Shown here: piece by piece, positions 8,479-17,426 of the stretch
How positions within the stretch are numbered: the first letter of the stretch is position 1
How the letters are laid out: each line of letters opens with the position of its first letter
DNA from: DATJGR01 sp963780795
GTDB taxonomy: Bacteria; Pseudomonadota; Gammaproteobacteria; Pseudomonadales; Azotimanducaceae
Assembly: GCA_963780795.1 (NCBI GenBank)
Contig: CAWADH010000008.1
Location: 496,001 to 560,000 of the forward strand
Reading direction: 5' to 3'
Length of the DNA stretch: 64,000 nt
Program-made: the position numbers and the translations under genes
The notes under the pieces: generated by a model
Databases searched by the model: none
The model's input: the letters and a program-made list of their open reading frames with translations, nothing else
What the model was told of the DNA's origin: nothing

Positions 8479-9708
8479 GTGGCAACGTCGACCGGACTGG
8501 CGGCAATCGCCTTCATTCTGATCACCGTACTGCTGGACACCTTGGCGGGATCCATCGTTGGGCCGGTCGTCCCTGCGTTGCTGAAATCCCTCACCGGCGG
8601 CTCGATGGCGCAGATGTCGACCGTGTACGGCGCCATGATGGTCATCTTCGCGACGATGCAGCTCGTCATGGGGCCCGTGCAGGGCGCGTTGTCGGACCGC
8701 TTCGGCCGACGACCGGTGATCCTGATATCGATCGTCGGCCTCGGCATACAGTTCCTGATCATGGCGACCGCGCCGGATCTGAGCTGGTTATTTGCCGCAA
8801 TGGTCATCGCCGGCGCCGCGGCGGGTAGCGTCACCGCGGCGCTGGCGTATATCGCGGACGTCACGGCACCCGACGAGCGCCCGAGGCGCTTTGGTCTGCT
8901 CACTGCGGCGCTCAGTGCCGGTGCGATATCCGGAAGCCTGATCGGCGGCTTCGTCGGCGAACTCGACCCGCGCGCGCCGTTCTGGCTGGCTGCGGCATTG
9001 TGCGGCGTCAACTTTCTCTTCGGTTTCTTCGTGCTGCCGGAGTCGCTTGCCGCCGTGCATCGCGCGCCGCTCAAGTGGCGTTCGATCCATCCAATCGGCG
9101 CAGTTGCGGGCATCTGGCGCGACTATCCGATCCTGAAGGGCTGGCAGGCCGCATCGTTCCTCGCGAGTCTCGGCATCGGCGGCGTCAACAGCATCTTCTT
9201 CCTTTACGTGACGTTTCGATTCGGCTGGACCCCGAAGTCGATCGGCATCTACTCGACGTTCGTGATGCTGACGAACCTCGTCGTGCAAACGGGTCTCGTC
9301 GCGAAGGCGATTCGCGCGTTCGGCGAACGCGGCGCCCTGCTCGTCGGCATGGTCGTGCAGATCATCGGAATCACCGCGTCGGGACTCGCACCGACCGGCT
9401 GGCTCTTCACCGCAGCGGTCGTTTTTCTGGTCGTCGGGGGTTTCGCGGAACCCGCACGTATGTCGATCATCAATCGCGTCATCGGTCCGTCGGACCGGGG
9501 TCGTCTGTCGGGCGCAGACCGCAGCATCGTCAGCCTGACCGGCATCATCGCCCCAGGCGCATTCGCCGCGCTGTACGCATCGGTCGTCGGCGCCGGTCCC
9601 ACCTCTCCAATCGTCGGCGTTCCGTTCTTCGTCTGCGCCGGGCTCATGATCTGCGCGTTCGCGGTCACCTTGTGGTCCGTCAACCGCACCTCGATGGAAC
9701 CGGTGTAG
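8479..9708 (+). CDS. MFS transporter, TetA/DHA1-like; 5' end possibly damaged
   Basis: 409 residues and about 12 membrane helices. The MFS signature G-x-L-S-D-R-F-G-R-R-P lies after helix 2 (near residue 75), and the layout is that of drug:H+ antiporters of the Tet family. The first usable in-frame start is GTG at 8479, with no good ribosome-binding site. A strong site (GAGGGGAG, 8421-8428) is followed by GTG at 8432, which opens only nine codons. An in-frame ATG at 8458 is closed by TAG at 8467. The native N-terminus may therefore have been lost by a point change or small indel. It probably exports small hydrophobic compounds; substrate unknown. Confidence 0.75.
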   Translation: MATSTGLAAIAFILITVLLDTLAGSIVGPVVPALLKSLTGGSMAQMSTVYGAMMVIFATMQLVMGPVQGALSDRFGRRPVILISIVGLGIQFLIMATAPDLSWLFAAMVIAGAAAGSVTAALAYIADVTAPDERPRRFGLLTAALSAGAISGSLIGGFVGELDPRAPFWLAAALCGVNFLFGFFVLPESLAAVHRAPLKWRSIHPIGAVAGIWRDYPILKGWQAASFLASLGIGGVNSIFFLYVTFRFGWTPKSIGIYSTFVMLTNLVVQTGLVAKAIRAFGERGALLVGMVVQIIGITASGLAPTGWLFTAAVVFLVVGGFAEPARMSIINRVIGPSDRGRLSGADRSIVSLTGIIAPGAFAALYASVVGAGPTSPIVGVPFFVCAGLMICAFAVTLWSVNRTSMEPV

Positions 9709-9744
9709 CGTGCCGTTCAACCGACTCATATCGCGAGGCCCGAC

Positions 9745-10902
9745 ATGAAATATCTGCCGCTGCTGTGGGCCGGGTTGTGGCGCAAGCCGATCCGCACGGT
9801 GCTGACGGTGCTGTCGATCGCGGTCGCGTTCCTGCTGTTCGGCGTGTTGCACGGCGTGATGGCAGGCTTCACCGAAGTGCAATCGAAAATGAGCGAAACG
9901 CGGCTGCGCGTGACGAACCGCGCGAACATTCTCGAACCCATGCCGATCGCCTACGCAGCCCGGATCGCGCAACTGCCGGGGGTCCGCAAGGTCACCTACT
10001 TCGCGATTCTCGGCGGCTACTACCAGGAACCGAAGAACGGCTTCAGCACGGCGGCATGGGACATCGACTCGTTCCTCGACGTGTTCCCACAGGTGAAGGT
10101 ACCGGCAGACCAACGCGAGGCCATGCTCCGCACGCGCTCCGGCGCGCTGGTCGGCGCCGAACTCGCCGAAAAATACAACTGGCACATCGGCGATCGGGTC
10201 ACGCTGCACTCGCTCTTGTGGACCCGCAAGGACGGCTCCGCGGACTGGCCGTTCGACATCGTCGGCCTCTGCAATGCGGGCCCCGACGACGATCGCGCGT
10301 TCGCCACCGAAATGTATTTCAACTACGACTACATCGACTCCGCTCGGGCGACAGGAGGCGGAACGGTGAACCAGTTCGTCGTCTCGATCGACGACCCCGC
10401 TCACGGCAACGACATTGCCGTCGCAATCGATCGTCGGTTCGCCAACTCCAGCAGCGAAACCACGACGATGAACGAAAAGGCGTGGGTCGCGAACTCCATC
10501 CGCCAGGTCGGCAACGTCGAGATGTTCATCGAGTCGATCATCGGTGCGGTGTTGTTCACGCTGCTCTTCCTGGCCGGAAATACGATGTCGCAGTCCGTTC
10601 GCGATCGCCTGCCGGAGTGGGGAGTGCTCAAGGCGCTGGGATATACCGACGGCACGGTCTGGCTGCTGGTCGTGCTCGAATCGGCCGTGCTCACGCTGAT
10701 TGCAGCCGCCATCGGTCTTGCCGTCGCGGCGTCGATCTTTCCAACCGTTTTCAGATCGCTGGGCGTAGGACCGATCGCATTGCCGTGGAAAGTCTATGCC
10801 GTCGGCTTCGGCTCAGCGCTGTTGTTGGCACTCGTCAGTGCGTCGATCCCCGCATCACGCGCGCGCCGTTTGACCGTCAGCGAGGCGCTGGCGGGACGAT
10901 GA
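9745..10902 (+). CDS. FtsX-type ABC transporter permease, copy 2
   Basis: 385 residues, the same length as copy 1 and very similar throughout, with one N-terminal helix, a large extracytoplasmic domain and three C-terminal helices ending in 'ARRLTVSEALAGR'. The start ATG at 9745 follows GCGAGGCCCGAC. The stop is four bases before the start of copy 3. The conserved 'NTMSQSVRDR' loop after the second helix is shared by copies 1, 2 and 3. Probably part of a heteromeric or multi-permease ABC complex; no ATPase or membrane-fusion protein gene is seen in the window. Confidence 0.85.
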   Translation: MKYLPLLWAGLWRKPIRTVLTVLSIAVAFLLFGVLHGVMAGFTEVQSKMSETRLRVTNRANILEPMPIAYAARIAQLPGVRKVTYFAILGGYYQEPKNGFSTAAWDIDSFLDVFPQVKVPADQREAMLRTRSGALVGAELAEKYNWHIGDRVTLHSLLWTRKDGSADWPFDIVGLCNAGPDDDRAFATEMYFNYDYIDSARATGGGTVNQFVVSIDDPAHGNDIAVAIDRRFANSSSETTTMNEKAWVANSIRQVGNVEMFIESIIGAVLFTLLFLAGNTMSQSVRDRLPEWGVLKALGYTDGTVWLLVVLESAVLTLIAAAIGLAVAASIFPTVFRSLGVGPIALPWKVYAVGFGSALLLALVSASIPASRARRLTVSEALAGR

Positions 10903-10906
10903 TTCG

Positions 10907-12073
10907 ATGCCCCACGTGAAATATCTGCCGCTGCTCTGGGCCGGCCTCTGGCGCAAACCCGTCCGCACCGTGCTGACGGTGCTGTCCATCGCGGTAGCGT
11001 TCGTGCTGTTCGGCACGCTGCACGGGGTGACGACGGGGTTCGACGTCGTGCTCGCGAAATTCAGCGAGACGCGCCTGTGCGTCATGAATCGCGCGAACCT
11101 CAACGAGATGCTGCCAATCTCATATGCCGCGCAGATCGCTCGCGTTCCGGGCGTTCGCGCGGTGGCACCGATCGTCATCTTCGTCGGTTACTATCAGGAC
11201 CCGAAGAACAACATCGACGGGAACGCGCTCGACGTAGACACCTACCTCGACATGGTTCCACGCGTCGCAGTTTCGGCCGATCAGCGCGAGGCTATGCGCA
11301 GAACGCGCACCGGCGCGCTCGTTGGGGCCGAGCTCGCAAAGCGCTTCAACTGGAAGACCGGCGATCGGGTCACGCTCCACTCGGTGCTGTGGAGCAACAA
11401 AGACGGCACCATGGACTGGCCGCTCGATATCGTCGGCATACACAACGGCAATCCAGGGGACGAAGCCCTCTACGCCAACGCCGTGTTCTTCAACTACGAC
11501 TACCTGGACGGCGCGCGCGCAAACGGATCGGGAACGGTGCACCAGTTCGTCGTCTCGATCGACGATGCTGCGCACGGGAACGACATCGCGATCGCGATCG
11601 ATCGATTGTTCGCCAACTCCGGCGCCGAAACGACGACGCTGAACGAACGCGCCTGGGCCGCCTCGCTGATACGCGACGTCGGCAACGTGGAACTTTTCGT
11701 CAATTCGATCATCGGCGCGGTCCTTTTCACGCTGCTGTTTCTCGCCGGCAACACGATGTCGCAGTCGGTTCGCGACCGGTTTACCGAGTTCGGCGTACTC
11801 AAGGCGCTGGGTTTCACTGACACCTCGGTGTGGTGCCTCGTAGTCGTCGAATCGATCGTACTGACGGTGACGGCGGCCCTCATCGGCCTGGCCGTCGCTT
11901 CCGTAACTCTTCCAAGAGTTTTCGATTCCAACGGCATGGGGCCGATTCCGCTGCCGCACATCGTCTACGTCGTCGGGCTCGGAATTTCGGTGCTGTTGGC
12001 GCTGATCAGTGCGACCATTCCGGCCGCGCGCGCGCGCCGGCTGACCATCAGCGAAACGCTATCGGGGAGATGA
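10907..12073 (+). CDS. FtsX-type ABC transporter permease, copy 3
   Basis: 388 residues if translation starts at ATG 10907. GTG at 10916 aligns with the first residue of copies 1 and 2 and would give 385. Same topology and same motifs as the other copies, with the C-terminus 'ARRLTISETLSGR'. It lies four bases after copy 2 and ten bases before the next permease, so copies 2, 3 and 4 form one operon. Tandem duplication of one ancestral gene is the obvious origin, and divergence between copies suggests they are kept for different substrates or as a heteromer. Confidence 0.85.
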   Translation: MPHVKYLPLLWAGLWRKPVRTVLTVLSIAVAFVLFGTLHGVTTGFDVVLAKFSETRLCVMNRANLNEMLPISYAAQIARVPGVRAVAPIVIFVGYYQDPKNNIDGNALDVDTYLDMVPRVAVSADQREAMRRTRTGALVGAELAKRFNWKTGDRVTLHSVLWSNKDGTMDWPLDIVGIHNGNPGDEALYANAVFFNYDYLDGARANGSGTVHQFVVSIDDAAHGNDIAIAIDRLFANSGAETTTLNERAWAASLIRDVGNVELFVNSIIGAVLFTLLFLAGNTMSQSVRDRFTEFGVLKALGFTDTSVWCLVVVESIVLTVTAALIGLAVASVTLPRVFDSNGMGPIPLPHIVYVVGLGISVLLALISATIPAARARRLTISETLSGR

Positions 12074-12083
12074 GGGGGACGTC

Positions 12084-13265
12084 ATGAATTCGATCAGGCA
12101 AACGCTGGCAATCACCGGCATCAATCTGCGCAGCATCCCGCAACGAATCGGCACGTCGCTGGTGATCTGCGTCGGTATCGCCGGCGTCGTCGCCGTGCTC
12201 ACCACCGTGCTTGCGATGGCAACCGGATTGCAGAACGCGATGTCGAACGCCGCGCGCGACGATCGTGCGATCGTGTTGCGCACCGGTTCAACCGCCGAAG
12301 CGCTCAGCACGATATCGCGCGACGACCTCGTCGCGATCGAGGCGGCGCCGGGCATTCACCCCACCGCCGACGGCAAGCGCGGCATCTCGCCCGAGGTGCT
12401 GGTCTCGGTGAATCTGCCGCGCAAGGACACCGGCCAGCTGAGCGCGTTGCAGATTCGCGGCCTCACCCCGGTCGGGCCGAGTGTCCGGCCCGAGATTCAA
12501 CTGCTCGAGGGCCGCATGTTCGCAACCGGCGTGAACGAGATCATCGTCGGCAAGTCCGCGCACGAGCAGTTCGCACATCTCGACGTCGGCGACACCGCCG
12601 CGTTCCACAGCGGCTCGTGGAGAGTCGTCGGGATCTTTTCGTCGGGCGGCGACGTGCACGAATCCGAAGCGATGGCCGATGCGAATACGCTGATGTCCGC
12701 CACGCAGCGCACCGTGTTCAGCGCCGCCACAGTGTGGCTCGACTCGGCGGCGGCGTTCGTTGCGTTCAAGGAAGCGGTGAAACACGATCCGGCGCTCAAG
12801 GTCGACGTGCAGACCGAGACGGAGTACTACGCCGGCCAATCGAAGCGGGTCGCCGCGCTGCTCCAGCTCGTTGCGACCACGGTCGGCGGCATCATGGCGG
12901 TGGGCGCGCTGTTCGGCGCGCTCAACACGATGTACTCCGCCGTCAGCACCCGAACCGTCGAAATTGCGACTCTGCGCGCAATCGGTTTCGGGGCGCTGCC
13001 GGTGGTGGTTTCGGTGCTCGTCGAAGCGCTCGCGCTTGCGCTGATCGGCGCTGCGGCGGGCGGCGCCATCGCGTGGCTGTTGTTCAACGGCAACGCGTTC
13101 AGCACCGGCGGCACGCTGGGCCAGATCGCGCTGCGTCTGCACGTCGGCGCGTCGTTGATCGCGATCGGCATCCTGTGGGCCGCCGTCATCGGCCTGCTCG
13201 GCGGATTGTTTCCAGCCATCCGTGCGGCGCGCATGTCGGTCGCGGATTCGTTGCGGGTCGTCTGA
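12084..13265 (+). CDS. FtsX-type ABC transporter permease, divergent fourth member
   Basis: 393 residues with the FtsX/MacB layout: helix 1 at about 22-48, a periplasmic domain to about 265, and three C-terminal helices, with 'STRTVEIATLRAIGFG' between helices 2 and 3 and 'PAIRAARMSVADSLR' at the end. It is clearly less similar to copies 1-3 than they are to each other. In many ABC systems of this type two different permeases pair, so it may be the partner of one of the three paralogues. The start ATG at 12084 is preceded by GGGGGACGTC. Confidence 0.85.
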   Translation: MNSIRQTLAITGINLRSIPQRIGTSLVICVGIAGVVAVLTTVLAMATGLQNAMSNAARDDRAIVLRTGSTAEALSTISRDDLVAIEAAPGIHPTADGKRGISPEVLVSVNLPRKDTGQLSALQIRGLTPVGPSVRPEIQLLEGRMFATGVNEIIVGKSAHEQFAHLDVGDTAAFHSGSWRVVGIFSSGGDVHESEAMADANTLMSATQRTVFSAATVWLDSAAAFVAFKEAVKHDPALKVDVQTETEYYAGQSKRVAALLQLVATTVGGIMAVGALFGALNTMYSAVSTRTVEIATLRAIGFGALPVVVSVLVEALALALIGAAAGGAIAWLLFNGNAFSTGGTLGQIALRLHVGASLIAIGILWAAVIGLLGGLFPAIRAARMSVADSLRVV

Positions 13266-13575
13266 CTCACGGCGAGCGCGGCCACGCGAATGGCGCCGAC
13301 AGCGCCGCACAGGCGGCGTCGAAGTTGTTCATGATTCGTCCCTTCCCAAGGCCGAAGCTGCTACCCAGCAGTACGGTTGGCAAGAAATCCTTGCAGTTTG
13401 TCGGGCAACGGCGAGATGATCCGGCTCCGCCTGCGTAAACGAGGCGGTTGGGGGGCGGTAGTCACATTCGAAGGATTGTTTGCGGTTTTCCGCGACAGCG
13501 TAGTCGTGCGGTGCTGGCGTGTCTGTGCGCCCGAATTGGTCTGCAAAGGCGGACCGAACAATCGAGGACTGCAAG
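13266..13575. other. Intergenic region with a 21-codon stub on the minus strand
   Basis: Most of this stretch holds no gene. On the minus strand, ATG at 13332 follows a strong site (AAGGGACGAATC) but the frame closes after 21 codons at 13267. The peptide starts M-N-N-F-D-A-A-C-A-A-L. A good ribosome-binding site with so short a frame suggests the remaining 5' end of a lost gene, or a small protein. Downstream of it, towards 13575, the DNA is poorer in G+C and leads into the secreted-protein gene. Confidence 0.4.
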
Positions 13576-14052
13576 ATGAGACAAGCAATTCTAGCGCTTC
13601 TAACAACCGTACTCTGCTGCATCGCGGTAGCGGCAAATGCGGCCACCGAGCAGCTGTCGCTAACGGGGTACGACGTAGTGACCAAACTCGGCGAGAAGGA
13701 AACCCTGCAAAACGGCATGATAATCGTGGTCGGAGAGCAAGATCATGCCAGCATCGTGAACGACAAGACCGGGGAGCAGACGAGCCAATGGTGCAACTAC
13801 GACTACTGGCCCGATGCAAAAGGGATGCCCACGCATTCCGTCGGCCACTGCACGATCTTCTATGACAACGGCGACCTGGCCTTCATCGCGACGACCGGTT
13901 CGACAAACGACCAACCATTGTCATGGACGGTCCTCGGCGGCACCGGCAAGTACGTGGGCGCGACCGGCGGCGGTACATCGAAGATGACCTCGATGCGCAG
14001 CGACGGATACGCCGCGACATTCAAGGCGAGCGGAACAGTTACGACGAAGTAG
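13576..14052 (+). CDS. Small secreted protein, allene-oxide-cyclase/dirigent-barrel-like
   Basis: 158 residues. A clear signal peptide (about 1-22, ending A-N-A before A-T-E-Q) predicts export to the periplasm. The mature part is rich in T, S, G and D, has two cysteines (in 'WCNYDYW' and 'GHCTIFY') that could form a disulfide, and ends with the 'GGTGKYVGATGGG' type repeat seen in small beta-barrel proteins of the allene oxide cyclase/dirigent type. No catalytic residue is recognised. The local base composition is lower in G+C than its neighbours. It stands alone between a permease operon and a convergent peptidase gene. Confidence 0.7.
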   Translation: MRQAILALLTTVLCCIAVAANAATEQLSLTGYDVVTKLGEKETLQNGMIIVVGEQDHASIVNDKTGEQTSQWCNYDYWPDAKGMPTHSVGHCTIFYDNGDLAFIATTGSTNDQPLSWTVLGGTGKYVGATGGGTSKMTSMRSDGYAATFKASGTVTTK

Positions 14053-14153
14053 ATGAGCAGGTAGATGGACCATTGAGCGCCGGTGGCCACCAAGGGTCTC
14101 CGGCCGCTTGCCCGGCGCCGACAGGTGGTCGACCACGCAACCGCGACTGGCTA

Positions 14154-15248
14154 CTACCTGACAAGTCCAAGCAGTCGCCGCACTACGTCGTGCGGCAACG
14201 CATGGACGACGTGATCGTCGCACCCCTGCATCGTCTCGTTGGCGACCATGCTGTTGATCACCGCTTCGTCAGTGGCCTGAATCACCGCTTCGAAGAACGG
14301 ATTCAGTTGCGGATCGGGAATGAACTCGAGCGACGCCAGCCGCTCCTCGTCGTGCAAGGCGGCACGGTTCGCGGTGGAAAACGCGAGAAAGATGTCTCCG
14401 GAACCGTGCCCCGACACTGCGCCGCCGCGGCCGATGCCGAGGCTCACGCGGCGCGCCAGCCGCTTCAGCTGATGCGCCAGCAGCGGCGCGTCAGTGCCGA
14501 TGATCGCGATCACCGAACCTGCTTCGGCCTTGCGTGGGTCGGGCTGCCAGTCCTTCAGCGCGGCACCCACCGCAACGCCGCCGATCGTCAACTGCTCGCG
14601 GCGTCCGAAGTTGGATTGCACGAACGCACCGACCTGATAGGGACGGCCCGCGAACTCCACCACGCGTGATGCGGTACCCGAGCCGCCCTTGAATCCGTAG
14701 CAGATCATGCCGGTACCGCCGCCGACGCTGCCCTCTTCGATCGCGCCGCCGCGCGCCGAATCGAGCGCAGCAAACACGTGCTCGTCGCGCACGTGAAAGC
14801 CGTTGATGTCGTTCAGATAGCCGTCGAACGTTTCGCCGGTTACCGGCAACGCCCATTGGCCGACTCCGCCCGCGCGTTCGACCAGCCACCGGATCGTCGC
14901 GTCGCGCGCCGTGCCGCACGAATGCGTGTTGGTGATGCAGATCGGCCCTTCGCAGCGGCCGCTCTCTTCCACCCAATGGCAGCCGGTGAGCTCGCCGTTG
15001 CCGTTCAAGCTGAAGTAGCCGGCGAACACCGGCGCTGTAGCGGATCCGCGACCGCGCGGCAGCAGCGCCGTCACGCCGGTTCGTATCGGGCCGCGGCCGA
15101 CGACGCGCGCACCGGAGCCTTCGATCAGCGTGCAATAGCCGACTTCCACGCCCGGCACGTCGGTGATCGAGTTGAGCGCGCCGGGCCGGCCCGAAAACGA
15201 AATGCCGAGTGCGCGTGCGCGCTGCTTGCCCGATGGAGTTTTCAGCAC
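14154..15248 (-). CDS. P1 family peptidase (DmpA/L-aminopeptidase-D-esterase type)
   Basis: 364 residues of the DmpA family, N-terminal nucleophile enzymes that cleave themselves between Gly and Ser. The predicted site is G244-S245, followed by 'VIAIIGTDAPLL', the usual start of the beta subunit. The N-terminal 'GALNSITDVPGVEVGY' and the 'NTHSCGTARDA' segment are also characteristic. Family members release N-terminal residues from peptides or cleave beta-peptides and amides. The start is GTG at 15248, with GAGG ten bases upstream on its strand. It is divergent from the LLM gene at 15324, and the intergenic region is one of two copies of a shared promoter block. Confidence 0.88.
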   Translation of the reverse strand: MLKTPSGKQRARALGISFSGRPGALNSITDVPGVEVGYCTLIEGSGARVVGRGPIRTGVTALLPRGRGSATAPVFAGYFSLNGNGELTGCHWVEESGRCEGPICITNTHSCGTARDATIRWLVERAGGVGQWALPVTGETFDGYLNDINGFHVRDEHVFAALDSARGGAIEEGSVGGGTGMICYGFKGGSGTASRVVEFAGRPYQVGAFVQSNFGRREQLTIGGVAVGAALKDWQPDPRKAEAGSVIAIIGTDAPLLAHQLKRLARRVSLGIGRGGAVSGHGSGDIFLAFSTANRAALHDEERLASLEFIPDPQLNPFFEAVIQATDEAVINSMVANETMQGCDDHVVHALPHDVVRRLLGLVR

Positions 15249-15249
15249 C

Positions 15250-15305
15250 GTTGGTTCGCCTCAAAAAACTGCATTACATTGCGGCGCTGCACCGAGATCA
15301 AGGAC
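15250..15305. promoter_or_regulatory. Divergent promoter block, copy 1
   Basis: It aligns without gaps to 18362-18417. By eye about 42 of 55 positions match, including an identical 20-base run AAAAACTGCATTACATTGCG (15264-15283). On the plus strand TTGGTT (15251-15256) and TACATT (15275-15280) are 18 bases apart and could be -35 and -10 elements. The GCATTACATTGC core is an imperfect palindrome and may instead be an operator. The conserved CGAGATCAAGGAC (15293-15305) lies in the leader of the LLM gene. Confidence 0.55.
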
Positions 15306-15323
15306 GCGACTGGGAGAAACGGC

Positions 15324-16334
15324 GTGCAATTCGGAATCTTCGATCACATGGAGCAACGCGGCGGCGAACTCGGTGAGCTGTACGATCAGCGCCTGCAGAT
15401 GCTCGAGTATGCCGACGCGGCTGGATTCGCCCGTTACCACAAGGCGGAGCATCACTTCACTACGCTCGACGCGGCGCCATCAGCGATGGTGTTTCTCGCC
15501 GCGGCATCACAGCGCACGAAGCGCATACGGCTTGGTTCGCTGGTGTCGCTGCTGCCGTTCTACCATCCGGTCCGCTTCATCGAGGAAGTCTGCGCGCTCG
15601 ATCACCTCAGCGCCGGCCGGCTCGATGTCGGCATCGGCAAGGGTATCTCGCCGATCGAGCATCGGCTGTGGGGGAACCCGGATGCCGAGGCGGTGGCCCG
15701 CACCGCCGATGCGATCGAAATCGTGCGCAAGGGACTGACCGCCCGCCGACTCACCCACGCCAGTGCATTCCACAAGTTCGACGCGTTGCCGATGCTGCTG
15801 GCGCCGCAGCAATCGCCGCATCCGCCGCTCTGGTATCCCGGCAACGTCGAATTCGCCGGTTCGCATCGCCTCAATACGGTCGTTGGCGGTCCCATAGCCG
15901 CGATTCACGCGCAAGTGTCTAGGTTCCACGAACTCGTCGCGAGTGCGAAGGAGGACTGGAATCCCGGCGTTGCGTCACCTGTGATAGGTGCAACCCGCCA
16001 CGTCTACGTCGCGCCGACGCGTGAAGCCGCACACGCGCGAGCGCGCGTGGCGTGGAAGCGCTACGACGAGAACCTCTCGAGCCTCTGGCGCGCTAACGGA
16101 ATGGAACCGGTCTTCTCACCAAGCCTCAAAGGCAACTTCGACCTCGCCGTCGGCGCGCAGGTGTTGCTGGCGGGCACGCCCGCCGACGTGCGATCACACG
16201 TGGAAGCGCTCGGCGCAGAGGCGGCTCTCGACTACTTCGTCGGAGCGTTCGCCTGGGGCGATCTGAATCACGAAGAAGCGATGGCGTCGTTACGGCTGTT
16301 CGTCGAGGGTGTTATGCGGCCGCTGGTCACATGA
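15324..16334 (+). CDS. LLM class flavin-dependent oxidoreductase
   Basis: 336 residues if started at GTG 15324, which has GGGAGAAAC just upstream and gives the normal family N-terminus V-Q-F-G-I-F-D-H. The TIM-barrel luciferase-like family is shown by 'KAEHHFTT' near residue 35, 'RIRLGSLVSLLPFYHPVR' near residue 68 and 'LSAGRLDVGIGKG' near residue 97. Such enzymes use FMNH2 or F420 for oxygenation or dehydrogenation. The first 'G-I-F-D-H' type with 'HHF' resembles bacterial alkanal-monooxygenase-like members. It is divergent from the P1 peptidase and followed by an alpha/beta hydrolase 41 bases on. Confidence 0.85.
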   Translation: MQFGIFDHMEQRGGELGELYDQRLQMLEYADAAGFARYHKAEHHFTTLDAAPSAMVFLAAASQRTKRIRLGSLVSLLPFYHPVRFIEEVCALDHLSAGRLDVGIGKGISPIEHRLWGNPDAEAVARTADAIEIVRKGLTARRLTHASAFHKFDALPMLLAPQQSPHPPLWYPGNVEFAGSHRLNTVVGGPIAAIHAQVSRFHELVASAKEDWNPGVASPVIGATRHVYVAPTREAAHARARVAWKRYDENLSSLWRANGMEPVFSPSLKGNFDLAVGAQVLLAGTPADVRSHVEALGAEAALDYFVGAFAWGDLNHEEAMASLRLFVEGVMRPLVT

Positions 16335-16375
16335 AAAACTGTGCGTCGTCGCGAGAACGAGCGAGGAAACCTGGC

Positions 16376-17414
16376 ATGACCGGATGGAACCGGTGGCGAT
16401 CGACGAAGGGAATAGCGGCGCTTCTCGCGATCTGGTGGTTCGCCGACGCGACCGCTGCGGTCGATGCCGATCCGCGTCGATTGCTCGGAATATCTCACCG
16501 TGGACGGCGCGAGGCTCTTTTTGATGACGCGCGGCGCAGATCGGCGTGCGCCGGTACTGCTGTGGCTGCACGGCGGACCCGGCGGCGCGGAGCGGCCGCT
16601 GTTCCGCTACTTCGACGACGATCTCGAGCGTGACTTCGTGGTCGCCTATTGGGACCAGCGCGGCGCGGGACGTTCGTTCGACGCGAAGGCAGATCCACAT
16701 GAACTGACGATCGAGAGACATCTGACCGACCTCGACGCGATCGTGGACCATCTCGCACGCAGTTTCGGCCGGGAAAAGATCGTGTTGATCGGTCACTCGT
16801 GGGGCGCCGCGCTCGGACTGCTCTACATCCAGGCCCACCCCGACAAGGTTGCTGCGTTCATCGGCGTCGCGCCGATGATCTCCACTGTGGCACAGCAACG
16901 CGCCCAATACGACTTCGTCACCGCCGAAGCCTCGAGGCGCGACGATCGCGATGCGCTATCGCAACTGCGCTCGATGGGTCCACCGCCGTACGCGACGTGG
17001 GCCGATGAGCTAGCGATGGAAAAACTGGCGGACGCGTATGGCGGCCTGTATCACAACAGGCCCAATCAGATTTGGGTCATGACGAGCGGGGTTCTGCGTG
17101 GCCTCGTAACGCCTTGGGAGATCCCCCGGTTCATTCGCGGCAACAATGTGTCGCTGGAGGCAATGCACGACGAATTGCTCGGGCTCGATCTGTCGCGCTC
17201 CGTTAGGGCCGTCCACGTACCGGTGATCTTCTTCCTCGGTCGATACGATCGGCACGTCGATGCGGCGATCGCGGCACGCTATTTCGACAGCCTTTCGTCG
17301 CCCGGCAAGCAACTCGTGTGGTTCGAGAACTCGGCGCACAACATACCGTTCGAAGAGCCCGCACTGTTTACCGCCAGCGTCGCGTCCGTGCTGCGGTCGA
17401 TCGACACCCGCTAG
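16376..17414 (+). pseudogene. Alpha/beta hydrolase (prolyl iminopeptidase-like) with signal peptide in another frame
   Basis: The catalytic part, 16464-17414, reads as 316 residues with the oxyanion motif H-G-G-P-G-G (36-41), nucleophile S112 in G-H-S-W-G, an acid in 'GRYDRH' and the catalytic histidine in 'SAHNIPF'. Upstream, ATG at 16376 has a good GAGGAAAC site and opens another frame coding for a signal-peptide-like stretch (charged N-terminus, 'GIAALLAIWWFADA', then A-T-A-A). ATG at 16464 has no ribosome-binding site. A single indel around 16455-16500 would join the two into a secreted hydrolase. It may be a true frameshift or a base-calling error; otherwise the cytoplasmic form from 16464 is made. 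Confidence 0.65.
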
Positions 17415-17426
17415 GCAGCGAATCGA

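Noticed and set aside
8788..10404. Minus-strand frame of 538 codons across the MFS and permease genes
   Set aside because: Antisense to two well-supported genes and of shadow composition.
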